A stretch of 64,000 nt of DNA from Phoronis australis (lineage: Eukaryota; Phoronida; Phoronidae): assembly GCA_002633005.1 (NCBI GenBank), contig NMRA01000113.1, positions 874,556 to 938,555 on the forward strand, given 5' to 3'. Below are positions 15,801-25,554 of this stretch, in pieces. The notes beneath the pieces are model-generated. The model worked only from the letters and a program-made list of their open reading frames with translations. It had not been told where the DNA came from and searched no databases. The translations under genes were made by a program, and so were the position numbers. Position 1 is the stretch's first letter, and each line of letters starts with the position of its first letter.

Positions 15801-18800
15801 ACAGAGACAGCCTCTGTCAGTTGAGATGTGTTCACCTGACCACCATCACCTGCACCCAATGTACCCTCAACAGCCACATCACCAGGAATACCACTCCTGT
15901 TCACGTGTCTCAGTTTACGCCTCTTCCTCGTGGCTCCCCGCTTCAATCACAACAACCAACAATCAGTACACACTCCCATGTAAACATAATAAGGTTAGAG
16001 TTCTTGGGAAGCAGGTCTTCTTAAAGACATTGTTTTGTTAAACACAAGATTCCATTTGCTATTAACAGTCTGAAGGTTTGGTAGGACCCTATAACATGAG
16101 CAATGTGGAGTGTTGATATGCGTCCACAGTGTACATCACATACAGTGCAGATACAATGAATGATCGTTCAGGGCTCGACACTTAGCTTAATGTCAACTCT
16201 CGAATTGCAACATGGCAATATTCCCAGGTCGCCAAATGGGAAATGAGGTCACCAAAACAAGGAAAACTTGTCGAGGGAGGGGATGCGGAAGTCCTGGTCC
16301 CTAAAAATCAATGTCAGTCATGCTCTTGCAATAACAAAAAACGCCGCGAAGTGGCATCAAATCCGGCCTGAAATGGAAAGGTGCCGTCATCTCCATAATA
16401 GAAATCTATTAGCCAAATTTCATTCAAATCCATTAAAGAACTCCGAACACAGAGGCAAACACTTAAATTGACACTACGGGCCAAAGCGGTAGTCAGATTT
16501 GTCCAAAACTTGATGTCATCTGTCGTCATCTGAATTGGAATATGTTTGCCAAATCTCATTAAAATCCTGAGTTCTGGAGATACAGCAGCAGATGAAAATG
16601 GCCCCTGTACGTTGTCATGTTAATAGGAACAAAGCTGACAAAGTTCACGAAGATTCTACATGGGGGAGACGGGGTTTAAGAGTTGAAGACACCGAACACC
16701 AGACAGAAATGACTAAATACATGTATGTGGGTGCATAAAAATGATCATGGATTTAAAACATACCGGTTGAATACAGCATAAACTGTTCCTCAAAAGAGAA
16801 ACAAAGGAATATGAAAGATGGACTATAATATGTTACAGACCCGCGTGTGAAAACAAAGGAATGTAGAAGACGACTTAGAATATGTTACGGACCTGCACAT
16901 GTGAAAACTCGTCATCGTCTCTATCTTCATCCTCTTCATCGTGTGAGTCAGCATCAGAGACCACCTCCTTTTTAGTCACATCTACGTAATCCGAGCCAGC
17001 CAGACATTTGTGAGCGTGAAATGTCCTCTCACGTGTAAAGGACAGCTTACAGCGACTACAGTGGTATCTGCCGTCATCACCTGCCGTATACAGAAGAAAC
17101 ATTGTCACAAGTCAAATTGTGAATGCATTATTACGACCTGTTTACAAACACTCAAGGATTATTTCGGGGGAACATGATATGATTCACTGTACTCATCAAG
17201 CATTTCACAAAAAGGTTTCAATAAATGACTTAGTAAAAACGACCATCTCTAATAAGTTCCAAGAAACTCTCTTAAGTTCATTTTTGACTGAAGTCTAAGA
17301 TTTGTCTCAACTTCCAAACTTTTGAAATTTCCACATCCGAAATGATACTTAAAATTATGAACTTAAATCAAATTTAAGATATCTTTCTTGAAACGCACGC
17401 GAGACAAATAAAGTTTTATCTAAAAATTGACTGAAATTTAAGATTTGTCTTAGCAAAATTGGTTTTCTTGGAACAGGCCCCTAGTCTGGTCCACATCACC
17501 AGTTGACAAAGACCTAAGTTTATTCAATGAATAATCATGTGCACAATACTTAGTGAAATCCAGCAAAACTAGACTATGCAACGAGAATGTCTTTAAGCAA
17601 CTGCGATTAACATGTGGTGATGGTAAACAGATGTCTGAGGAAACGTAACAAACAACAATGTACTAGTGATGATGACAAAATGTTGAATACAGGGCCTTTT
17701 ATGAAACTTGCAGTGGGTAAAAAGGAAAAAACTAAGCACAAGCCAAAGTGAAGAATGCCTGTGGAGTGACCAATTTTACATGTAGTCTTGAAAACAAGAA
17801 GTAAACAGTTAGTCATTACTACTTGTTTATAACCTAAGGCTTTCAGCCTGATACAACACACTTACTCTTCTCAGGCAGTAGTGGCTTCTCCTGTTTGACT
17901 ACTCTCGCTTCTTCATTTCTTTTCTTCACCTCTGACTTCTTGGGTCGCCCTCTTCGCCGACCTGCAATAAGAAATAACACATTGTAGCTGCAAGCACATA
18001 GCACTAATGCATACAAAAATATCATACAAAATGGAATTAATGAGCAGGCAGAACAGATGACCATAACCAGGGGAGTGCAATGGGTGCAAAATTATCCCCT
18101 TGCTGGCAGCTCAGGTCTGTCAAGGGTACGCCCTGCGACCCACCCATGCCCTCTAGGAACCCCATATCAGCAGATCAGGTCTGCTCCCGTTGGAATATAT
18201 CTTTTTCCAATTCGCCTGCTTCAGCCACAACAATTTTGTTTACAATGGAGACAGAAAAGAATCTACCACGTGTTCGACTCACAACCCAGGAGTGAAAAAT
18301 TTACGGAGCTGGGGGCACTGTATGGAGAGAACAATAACAGGTCCGTCAATCACAATTTCATGCCTACCCATTGCAATAGCTAGCTATGGGTATGGGTATG
18401 GTAGTCAACGTCGAGCCAAGGAAAATCGACCCAGGGAACATCGTTAAGCACCGGGTCTTCTATAACTGTCGGGGACCTTAAGTTCATTGTCAACTACACC
18501 TTCGCGTGCTTAATCAAGTGAAGCTGGTAGTGTTGTATCTAGGACTGTTGCCATTCTAATTTGATGCACAGCTTTGGAGTGGTGTACTCGCACAAGTTCC
18601 CACACTATTATCACCAGAGTATACATTTGATTGACAGCACCATGTGAGTAACAAATGTATTATGCATATGTCGTGTGCCCAATGCCAAAAACAGAAAAGG
18701 GCTTGAGAAATTCTTGGCAACTCAAAACCAATCTGATGAAAGACAAGTCCTGGCCATCATTTGGCAACTAATAATTTTTTTTGCTATTTTCATGTTTGTT

Positions 18801-20687
18801 ATCATTTGCGATAAAAATGAGGTGCACACTGACACAGATTGTTGCCATGACTGTAAGTGGCGCGGACCAGAGCAATATTGTTAGTGTTAACGTAATTGGA
18901 TTATGGGGACGTCTTACATGAGAAATAAATGGGTTTATCAAAACAAAAAGTTCAGTAAGTTAATCGCTTTTGGAATTAGCAAAAACATCGCTGTTTTATG
19001 TCATTTTATGAGTTTGATACTTGGTTTACCACGGCTGTTCTATTTGTTGAGTTCTCTGAAGGGTGGTTTATCTGTTTACACATTGGTTTAGTTTGTAATC
19101 GCAATACCAAATTATTAATGAACAATGTCAGCAATGTTTGTGACTGATGACGTGTTACTAAGCATAAATGGTAAAATTGTAACGTGTGTAGTATGTATCG
19201 TACCACATTAATTAAAGAACTTCAGACAACCTTTAACTTTTTCGTCCTTCATGCGATTCTTAAATTTGAGATGGCCAGTTTTACCAATTTCTAAAATTTG
19301 GGACAAGATCTGGCCTTGAGCAAAGCAATTTATTTTTCACTGTCCCAAATTATTAATGTAATCAAATTGAAACCAAGATCGTCTAATTCAAGCACAAAAC
19401 AATTCGCACCTTTTTCACAGAAAAATGCTTTCTTCAAGAATTTACGCTGCATTTAATAAGTACATTTGTTTCATATGTAAAGAATTTCGCTCTCAGATAT
19501 GCTTTCAGTTGACACATTCTCTGGTTTTCATTAACGTTGACACAAGTTTTAAAAACAAATTATGTCGTGGGTCCCTGTTACTGCAAGGAAGGTCTCAGCC
19601 ACGTTGTGTGCCAGATCCTATGCCGTAGCTTATTTGATGATTCAGCACTAGCCAGATTGATGGCAGCACCTGAACACACAACAAAAATGACATCCACCTC
19701 ACAAATGATCATGAGAATTTTACAGATATTTCTCCATACAAGGAGTCGCTCTCGTCTGACTACACGAGACGAAAGTAAACAACGGCACTTCCATAGCACT
19801 CGCGCTAGGTCTCGAGCGCACAAATAGACATTTTGTGCTTCTGAACATTAACATTAGGAATGTGACAAGCGATTATTGTAAAACATGCACTCCGCAGTTG
19901 CAGTTTTTGTTAATTTCAATTCAAATTATCACACAATCATTCAACTTTTAATTTTTAAAACTTAGCCTTCTTCTTTTTCCATTTCAACTACTTATCCCTT
20001 ATTGTGTTATATATTGCACATTCGTCATTAACAAAACAGGCAACTCAAATTTGCTTATTTTGTACAGAAATGTGAGGTTGCATACTAAATGTCAAAATTT
20101 CTGTAGAGATAAGTCTGGTTACCATGACCTCAAAGTTAGCCTCTTTTCTTACCTGAACTTTGAGAGTTGTGTGTTTGACTGGGAGCTACTCTGGTCACTA
20201 CAACCTCAAAGTCAACGGGGGCATTAGTGACTCCTCCCTCCTCTTGGTTAATAGTCACAAGTTCCACAGTGCCCTCTGGAATAATCAAATAAATAAATGA
20301 ACGGACACTATTTCAATTACATAAAAGTACAAACCATTCCAAATTATGTAAAAGAATTAAATATTTCGTCTAATCACAAAAATTTTTAAGACACAAATTA
20401 AGTTCCCTTGAAGTTAAGATTTCCTAGATGATGCAAAAAATTAACTTGAACAGCTCAGCTTTCATTGTCAGCTAAAAGTAGGATTGCAAGTAGAACACAC
20501 CACCAGTCTGGGTACTGTCTTGTTGGACGTCATCACAAACACTAGGTGGCGCTTGTTCACTGGGCTGTGACAAAGTAGCTGTAACCGATGCTGGCTCCTT
20601 AGAACATTCTTTCTTGTGAGTAACGAAATCCTCCAGGGTGAAAAAACAAACATCACAAGAGCCACATATAAATGTGTCCACGGCCAT
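6656..20687 (-). CDS. ZFAT: ZFAT-type AT-hook and multi-C2H2 zinc-finger transcription factor, complete 15-exon CDS
   Basis: Nuclear DNA-binding regulator; vertebrate ZFAT acts in haematopoietic, endothelial and centromeric transcription. Coding exons in transcript order: 20504-20687, 20153-20275, 17866-17961, 16893-17080, 15800-15940, 15025-15355, 12833-13759, 11810-12014, 11048-11154, 10177-10453, 9299-9584, 8776-8874, 7839-7920, 7227-7306, 6656-6865. Total 3336 nt, 1111 aa plus stop, all phases compatible. Orthology is by ordered similarity, not just finger content: the N-terminal finger, AT-hook GRRRGRPKK, finger runs such as RKFKKKVDRDRHLFVH and FLRSATDLQKHIWIH, the spacer LREIFGNMECEFCG, and the finger-free C-terminus with AVNILQQII. 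Human ZFAT is about 1243 aa with 18 fingers; I count about 19 here. The longest non-finger insert is the acidic, S/P/T-rich linker in exon 7. The coding start follows an acceptor, so an untranslated exon lies upstream. Confidence 0.94.
7227..7306 (-). CDS. ZFAT: ZFAT exon 14
   Basis: GDQINLDEKTASAVNILQQI and IDMSQQ. AVNILQQII is identical to the human C-terminal motif. Donor GTAAGC, phase 0. Confidence 0.9.
7650..7827. repeat. Degenerate minisatellite in ZFAT intron 13
   Basis: About six imperfect units of roughly 30 bp built on TTGTGACTCCTAGTCAGTCT, ending 12 bases before the donor side of exon 13. Confidence 0.7.
7839..7920 (-). CDS. ZFAT: ZFAT exon 13
   Basis: VVHVGDPSCSSSQEMDATAA then LQALHYSG. 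ATAALQALHYSG parallels human AAVAALQDLRYTSESG. Donor GTGAGC, phase 1. Confidence 0.86.
8007..8148. repeat. 29-bp tandem repeat, five units
   Basis: Units start at 8007, 8036, 8065, 8094 and 8120, with the pattern CAAAATATTATTAGAAACAC followed by TTAACAGTA. The fourth unit is shortened to 26 bp. Confidence 0.85.
8776..8874 (-). CDS. ZFAT: ZFAT exon 12
   Basis: 33 codons, phase 0 both ends: VDDLHALDSLNIDN through MATSQVQ. Finger-free C-terminal region; supported by frame, splice sites and position. Confidence 0.82.
9079..9223. repeat. GAT/GATGA-rich low-complexity tract
   Basis: Purine-rich imperfect GATGA repeats in ZFAT intron 11. They give a spurious His-rich reading frame on the other strand. 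Confidence 0.75.
9299..9584 (-). CDS. ZFAT: ZFAT exon 11, last fingers
   Basis: Completes CPYEATQKSHLKRHMETH, then QYVCQHCDYSANTIGYMK and FKCLSCDYLFGNLSDMKRH. Ends RHHIQ at donor GTAATA, phase 0. Confidence 0.92.
9593..9732. repeat. Perfect 69-bp tandem duplication next to ZFAT exon 11 acceptor
   Basis: AGGATGCGACTAACTGTACT... repeats without mismatch from 9595 and 9664. In the transcript it lies immediately upstream of the acceptor at 9585-9586, so the presumed branch-point region is doubled. Confidence 0.93.
10177..10453 (-). CDS. ZFAT: ZFAT exon 10
   Basis: Three fingers: KKTFKCPYCERTFLRSATD, KPFQCDVCSYACRSKNN, KPFSCQYCGKAYKSKT; then KMKCDK, the start of the next finger. Donor GTAAGC, phase 2. 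Confidence 0.93.
10486..10777. mobile_element. Foldback element: 109-bp arms, 16-bp loop, in ZFAT intron 9
   Basis: Arms 10497-10605 and 10622-10730 are inverted copies with three mismatches by my count. A direct repeat ACCAACAACTTA flanks at 10486-10497 and 10766-10777, as a target duplication would. There is no coding capacity. The near identity of the arms says it is young or maintained by conversion. Confidence 0.85.
11048..11154 (-). CDS. ZFAT: ZFAT exon 9
   Basis: Completes the third finger of exon 8 (RKKLRLHLRVKH), followed by PELTSEDIDKMTGLTKSHVR, matching the human linker between the same fingers. Acceptor TTTACAG, donor GTATAG. Confidence 0.88.
11810..12014 (-). CDS. ZFAT: ZFAT exon 8
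   Basis: TGEKPFACELCSYRGN, DRTYPCNQCNFVARN and TQCSVCSYKCAS: two full fingers and the start of a third. Donor GTGATG, phase 2. Confidence 0.9.
12581..12762. mobile_element. Foldback MITE in ZFAT intron 7
   Basis: Inverted arms of about 90 bp (AACAGCTTAT... and ...AAGCTGTT) meet at CCTATATTAATATAGG with almost no loop. It is older than the intron-9 foldback, with several mismatches and small gaps. It ends 71 bp from the exon 7 donor. Confidence 0.85.
12833..13759 (-). CDS. ZFAT: ZFAT exon 7, large finger exon
   Basis: 309 codons. It completes the split finger (NMYTHMKKH), then six fingers with cores CKHCSF, CQVCKK, CHVCNR, CDMCEY, CCLCSD and CEFCGR. Between the last two is a linker of about 100 residues rich in E, G, S, P and T. 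It closes with RTHTG, continued by EKPF in exon 8. Confidence 0.94.
14085..14300 (+). repeat. Interspersed repeat copy in ZFAT intron 6
   Basis: Carries the family phrases AAAATTGTCACTAAGAGGTG, CATCTGCCAATTTTGTTAAT and TTTGGCGGATAGAG, so it is a decayed monomer of the CTCF-like-core family. Confidence 0.6.
15025..15355 (-). CDS. ZFAT: ZFAT exon 6
   Basis: Starts MTESGDVTLVDAHGPK (internal Met at the acceptor), then NQLSIFSCKTCDKVFKT, the first core finger (human counterpart QLKIFTCEYCNKVFK), and FHCPKCPYTSNSKG, whose finger is completed by exon 7. Confidence 0.92.
15605..15775 (+). repeat. Single unit of the 54-kb repeat family, in ZFAT intron 5
   Basis: TATGGACTTCTGCAATATCT and AGAGGGTTCTCGTGATTTCA match the end of the array at 54031-54830 (near 54740-54780). 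It is therefore a dispersed family of unknown class. Confidence 0.6.
15800..15940 (-). CDS. ZFAT: ZFAT exon 5
   Basis: 47 codons, phase 0 at both ends: basic RGATRKRRKLRHVNRSG (possible nuclear localisation signal), then a Gly-rich linker ending LTEAVSV. Acceptor GATTGAAG, donor GTGAGT. It is supported mainly by frame continuity; the sequence is poorly conserved. Confidence 0.75.
16290..16610 (+). repeat. Interspersed repeat copy in ZFAT intron 4
   Basis: About 1.5 monomers: GCCAAATTTCATTCAAATCC, ACACAGAGGCAAACACTTAA, GCGGTAGTCAGATTTGTCC, GGAGATACAGCAGCAGA. Same family and orientation as 43340-45330. Confidence 0.7.
16803..16908. repeat. Imperfect tandem duplication across the ZFAT exon 4 donor
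   Basis: Copies 16803-16854 and 16855-16908. On the transcript strand both begin GTTTTCACAC/TG; the exon copy reads GTGCAG|GTCCGTAACATA and the duplicate reads GCGG|GTCTGTAACATA. The exon end and its donor are therefore duplicated into the intron. Confidence 0.82.
16893..17080 (-). CDS. ZFAT: ZFAT exon 4
   Basis: Encodes DDGRYHCSRCKLSFTRERTF, a finger corresponding to the CSKCCRKFSNTRQLRKH finger of human ZFAT, then the acidic run SHDEEDEDRDDDE. The donor must be CAG|GTCCGT to keep phase 0 into exon 5, a weak site. A better-looking GTAACA four bases downstream would break the frame. Confidence 0.82.
17245..17485 (+). mobile_element. MITE copy A in ZFAT intron 3
   Basis: Ends carry inverted TTCCAAGAAAC and TTTTCTTGGAA. 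The interior (AAGATTTGTCTCAACTTCCA and so on) is matched by the reverse complement of 29742-29962. Non-coding. Confidence 0.75.
17866..17961 (-). CDS. ZFAT: ZFAT exon 3, AT-hook
   Basis: With the split Gly, reads GRRRGRPKKSEVKKRN, a canonical minor-groove AT-hook (core GRP flanked by basic residues). Acceptor TATTGCAG, donor GTAAGT, phase 1 to phase 1. Confidence 0.9.
17962..20152. other. ZFAT intron 2
   Basis: 2.2 kb without a supportable exon or repeat match inside this window. The open frames present lack similarity to anything I recognise. Confidence 0.4.
20153..20275 (-). CDS. ZFAT: ZFAT exon 2
   Basis: Acceptor ATTCCAG and donor GTAAGA. It encodes GTVELVTINQEEGG through NSQSSG, a finger-free acidic linker leading into the AT-hook. 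Confidence 0.88.
20504..20687 (-). CDS. ZFAT: ZFAT exon 1 (coding), start codon
   Basis: ATG at 20687-20685, one base after an acceptor TTTCCTAG, so a 5' UTR exon exists upstream. It encodes MAVDTFICGSCDVCFFTLED and an atypical first finger, then an S/Q/P-rich linker ending TQT. Donor GTGGTG, phase 1. Confidence 0.88.
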
Positions 20688-21593
20688 TCTAGGAAAAACA
20701 AGAAGAAACTTTGATAATGTGTATAACTGAGAACCACATATAGCCTCAGAGCTAAATGCTTAACATAACATGGGCTTGCCAGATGCGAACTGGCAAAAAC
20801 CTGTGATTTTTACCACATAATCATGCAAACAACATCTGAGGGTACATTAGTGACCTGCAGGTCTCAAAATTGACCCCTGACATACAGAAGTGTTATTCTA
20901 GGAGAAACAAGAACAATCTATACGATACCAATGAAACAGCTCTGAGGAGCGGCACTTGAAAAATTGTATGAAAAACTTGGAGCTGAGATTGACAACAAAA
21001 GCAAGAACAGCGACCTCAAACACAACACCCGACATGCCACCAACCACGACATGATGTTGCTGGCACTAACAATAACAGTTCAGATGCTGTCACCAATACC
21101 AAGACAGTGACGATCAGACATTGACATGGCCTTTGTGTAAAGACGCGTCTTCATGTGCAGACAGTACCACAATCTGAACTGGGGTATTTTTACACTGCTC
21201 GTGCCAGCAGATATGTAATACTCCCTGGCCCAAGCATTGTAAAAATGTCCAGTAGCCGATTTGGGCAACTGAGTGAAGGAATGCTTGACGTTTGATGTGA
21301 GAGTATTTGTTTAAGCTGAGAAGAGTTAGATATCAATGGCCTCCTAAGGACCTAAGGTGTCCTCTATGCTTAAAAGGTAGCATAGTAATAGGACTGACAT
21401 TGAAGCTTTAATCAGCGCGAGACATAATTCGCTGGTGCACGGAGAGCCTATGGGATGACTACCATCTCTACTGAGGCCAGTTGTTGAGATGATCGGGGGT
21501 ACAGTCTAGAAACATTATGTCTCATTTCTGAAGACTATGACGGTCAATGGAGTTGCGGTTACAGTACACACTTGCAATGTTTTTTCTAGCCTT

Positions 21594-21630
21594 GGCGCAA
21601 AGCTGTATACTAAATATACAGCTTTGCGCC
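21594..21630. repeat. 16-bp-arm palindrome
   Basis: GGCGCAAAGCTGTATA, 5-base spacer, TATACAGCTTTGCGCC: a perfect hairpin in intergenic sequence upstream of ZFAT. Confidence 0.85.
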
Positions 21631-22803
21631 GATGTGGGTAAAAAATTACCAAATAAAATCTGACAAAATTAGCATCATTAAAAACTACACACTTATTTAC
21701 TGGTTTTGGAAAAATTGGCGTTCCACCGTTATTCTGCTGCTAAAGTTATATAGCGTCACCTATTGACCAGTTTCTTTTTTCGTCAATTCTTCAATCAAAT
21801 GTTCTTTCACGAGGTTGGGTACACGACACAACAAATTATCGGAACTGGTTTCACTTCATTACAGGTTTTTAGAATTTTGATACTAAAAAACGGAGTTTCC
21901 GAAGAAATTTTACTGCTGCCAAGCTATCTCTCGAGAGATGTCACAAAAATTTAGGAAAAGGCGCTTGCAAGTGTCACGAGCGTATTGTTTTCAATACGAC
22001 AACATAACTTTTTTTTGTTAGAAAAGGGGGAGGATTACGCAAGAAAATGATGTTTATTGGATTGTTTTCCACTTAAACGGCTGTAACGGGCAAGGTGACT
22101 GTAAGGATTGAAATCACAATTGTTTGTTGTAGGAAAAAATTTGATTCCCACATTTTGCATACACCCCGTCCGGTCTTTAGCTCTACACCTTGATACCGGT
22201 TTCACGGCAAGTTGACGATCAGAACTACCCTGGCTGTGCACAATTTCGGGGTCTATGGAAGAAAAACACACAGTGGTACCTGGCTGTATTTTGACGATAG
22301 TCTTCATACAGCTAGCTGGCTGGCTATGCTTTTTCTTCCATTGGCTTTGCATTTGCATACCTATAAATTGTTTAATGAGAATTTGGCAGCACTTGATTGA
22401 CTTCAGTTTCAGCGGGTCAACCACCTAAGACATCAGATTGCTTCTGAAGGACAATTGCCGGCTTGCAAACCAATCAGATGTCCAAGCTGCCTGATTGACC
22501 CGGCGGAGTGCAGACGAGCCGAGGACTAACACGAACTTCGAGACTAAAGTTGTTCCCACATTTTGAAGATAATTTTTCGAAGTATTGCACTTGACTGTTT
22601 CAAGTCTAATGAGAATACCATAGCATTGCATACGACCCATGATTAAATACCAGCGGTTTTATACTCACTTGCGCAGATACAATAAAGCGTATCAACGAAG
22701 TATTTGGACAAAAATTTAATTTACATCGACTATCAGCGGCTGTAAAATCCAAAATGGCTAAAATCTATGACCTCGCAAAATCTCGTTCATTATGACAAAC
22801 AAA

Positions 22804-22816
22804 CACTAGATGGCGC
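22804..22816 (+). promoter_or_regulatory. CTCF-like motif upstream of ZFAT
   Basis: CACTAGATGGCGC fits the CCANNAGRKGGC-type core apart from its first base. It lies outside the interspersed repeat family, about 2.1 kb upstream of the ZFAT start codon. Motif match only. Confidence 0.35.
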
Positions 22817-23706
22817 TATGTTGTTTTAGTTTTAGGTCCATGACCCTTGAGTTTACCGCCGTTCATGTTCTACGATCACCACTGACACAACTCATAGTAT
22901 AAAAACATGTGTATGTTTCTTATGGAAGGGTCGAGCCTTTGGAAAATTCGCCTTTCTGTGAGTTTAGTCATGGACGTAGCAGAAAGTGCAAACAAATGAG
23001 TCCAACTCTGTAAATTTAATTTCATTTCCACTCCTGTCCAATAGTCTGTTTCACCTGACAACTCGAGTCGCAATTCGACTAGTAAAGCACAATCAATATG
23101 AATAAACTTGTTGTGACTGATTTGAGGTTAAATTGAATAATGGTTCATCTGTTTTACTTTTCTTGATACTAGGGCCCATACATTTGAATACGTAGAGAGA
23201 GGGCCGGGCAAGCCAATAGAAAAATCGCCTCACTCCGGATCACTTGCCGTGAGTCTGCACGCTACTGCACTACAACGAAATAAAAATTAAGCACCAAGCC
23301 CTACATAGTAAGCCGGAGAGAAACCTTAGAAATATAGGATACTGTAGAAGCTGAATAGTGAGTAGGCCTAAATGCTTTTTCTCCATGATGCAACTGATAG
23401 TATTCGCAAAATTAGACTGACGCAAGCTTACTGAATACCCTTTAGTTAACAAAGTTCATATAAGACTTTATTAACAAGTTTGTACGTTTAGCGAAATAGA
23501 TTTTAGCTGAATAAAAGCATATTGTTTTCTGAAAACCTGTACAATTTGGTTTTCAACTTTTTACCAACCTGCCAACATGGGGTCCTGTGACCACATCTTT
23601 CCAATAAAATTTAACAAAACGAAAGGTGGATACTGAGATAGCGAAACATCAGTATCATTAACATGATCAAATTTTATTTGATACAAAAATCGTTTTATGC
23701 ATCAAC

Positions 23707-23795
23707 AAGTAAACCATAGAAGACTTGTTTTTGATAGCCCCAAATGCCAAAAAGTAAATCATAGAAGACTTGTTTTTGATAGTCCCAATGCAAAA
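23707..23795. repeat. 45-bp tandem duplication
   Basis: AAGTAAACCATAGAAGACTT... at 23707 recurs at 23752 with few changes (TTTTTGATAGCCCC versus TTTTTGATAGTCCC). Confidence 0.85.
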
Positions 23796-24114
23796 GTGAA
23801 ACATTTTAAGAACATCTCCTAACAGTGACAAAAGCCTAAGTTTCGTGAACTAAACAGCCATCTCAAAGATATGGTGATCCAAAGTTAGCGTAATCTGGAC
23901 ATTTTTCTAGGGCTCTACGTAACCCGGCAGAAAGCCGAATAATAAACAAAAATGGAGTTAGCCCCGACCTTTATACTAGCATAAAATTGGTGTCGTAATG
24001 TTGCTTAACGTTTACAGCTCAGTTTCGAATTCACACTGAATTTTAGTGTTTAGTGTTCAATCCCAATAAGCTTTGAAACGTTTTCTTGACTAGTTGCTGA
24101 TAATTTCGATGATG

Positions 24115-24190
24115 TTCTTGTTGATAACGGAAATAGCGCCCTCTTACGGTAAGGACTGTTATGAGATCGATTTTATGAGAGTAAGGAGTC
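24115..24190. repeat. Short dispersed repeat shared with 31700-31770
   Basis: Shares AACGGAAATAG, TTACGGTAAGG and TTTATGAGA in order with the sequence near 31709-31765. Class unknown. Confidence 0.45.
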
Positions 24191-24336
24191 TAACAATCTT
24201 TTTTTAATCAGCTAAAACGGGGCGAAATGACGTAGTTTTAATATTAAAAGGGGAGTACAGCATTAAGGTCCACAGCAAAGTAAAACGCGAAAGGCATATT
24301 AGTACGAAATAAGTGATTGATTATCATGTTAGACAT

Positions 24337-24405
24337 GTATGCGCGTGTGAGTATGGGCGCGCGCGTGCGTGGTTGCGTGTATGTGTGTGTGCGTATGTGT
24401 GTGTA
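24337..24405. repeat. Imperfect GT/GC microsatellite
   Basis: Alternating purine-pyrimidine run (GTATGCGCGTGTGAG, GCGCGCGCGTGCGTG, TGTGTGTGCGTATGTG), which could adopt Z-DNA. Confidence 0.9.
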
Positions 24406-25242
24406 ATTTCGAGGGCCTAATGCAGACAGTACATATAGTAAGTCATGGTGCTTGAATAAGTACATAGGCAGACGGTGTATAAAGTGTTATTCTTGGTGTG
24501 TAGCAAGTAATTGTGGCGACGTTATTTGATTTTTCTTTGATGATTATAATAAAAGTGTAAACAGTGAGTTGCCATAATTGTTATGTAAAACGGAGTCATA
24601 AGTGTAGGACTGTAATTTGCGAAATGTTACAATAAAGTTTAATAAGAGAGGACGAGAATTTTAGATCATCTTTTGTTTCGGTTGTGATAGCAAATAAAAT
24701 TGCTTTGGATGTCATGGGGAAGTTGGTTGTGTAAAAATTTGTGATCTATTTTCAAGCATGACATGTTAAAAATGTCTTCAAGCAGAGATATTATAAAATA
24801 TATAAAAGACTACATATTGGATTTGTATAGGCGACGTTGTTTGAATTGGTGTTTTTTTTTTAAGTTCTTATTCGAAGAAGCAGCCTGCTGAAATGTTTGA
24901 AGCCCCATCTCGTGATACCAAAAATTAAGTGAAGATGGATCACTTTATGCCGTCAAATGATTTAATCACGAAGACTTGAAGGTAATTTTGACTGTTTGTA
25001 TTACTAGGAGAGTATATGACATTTTAGGCAAGTTTCGAAAGCATGACTATGAGTGGGTCTTCTGAGTTTTTCTCCTTATGAAGAACACTGTTTGAAGAAA
25101 AAATTAAAATGTTGATTGAAATACGACAGTCACCACATGAATCGTTCACTGAAGTACGGCTTTAGCTTGAAACGTAGCTCCATTCCGACCACAGAAAAAA
25201 AGGTGTCTCCCAAGGTAATAGTTATATTACGTAAAGAGCGCC

Positions 25243-25554
25243 CAGTACAGGGGCGGATCAAGGATTTTGAGTTAGGGGGGGGGCAGGGCACAGAAATAAC
25301 CAGAATTTCGCCACATGCGCGCGCCTAGCCTAAAATGAAATATAGGGATGCGGGGGTCTCGAATTTTTGGGTTTGTGGATCTTATTACTAAAAAAAACGG
25401 TAAACGGGGTTTGTTCAAGGCCTATGTATTGTGCATTCGCCCCCCGAGCCCCCTAGGTGCGCGCATATGCTAGTCAGCAGCTAGCACCCCGAACTGCCAC
25501 ATGGTATCTGGGAGAATTTTAGGATGCCCCCCCCCTAAATCCGCCACTGCAGTA
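25243..25554. mobile_element. Non-autonomous MITE with CAGGGGCGGATC / AAATCCGCCACTG ends
   Basis: Element 25248-25549 with inverted ends CAGGGGCGGATCAAGGATTT and CTAAATCCGCCACTG and inner poly-G / poly-C tracts. The duplicated CAGTA at 25243-25247 and 25550-25554 looks like a 5-bp target duplication. Non-coding. A similar decayed end lies near 40040-40055. Confidence 0.85.

Noticed and set aside
15800-15940. Suspected one-base frameshift in ZFAT exon 5
   Set aside because: On re-reading the bases near 15900 (TGTTCACGTG) the frame is open for all 47 codons.
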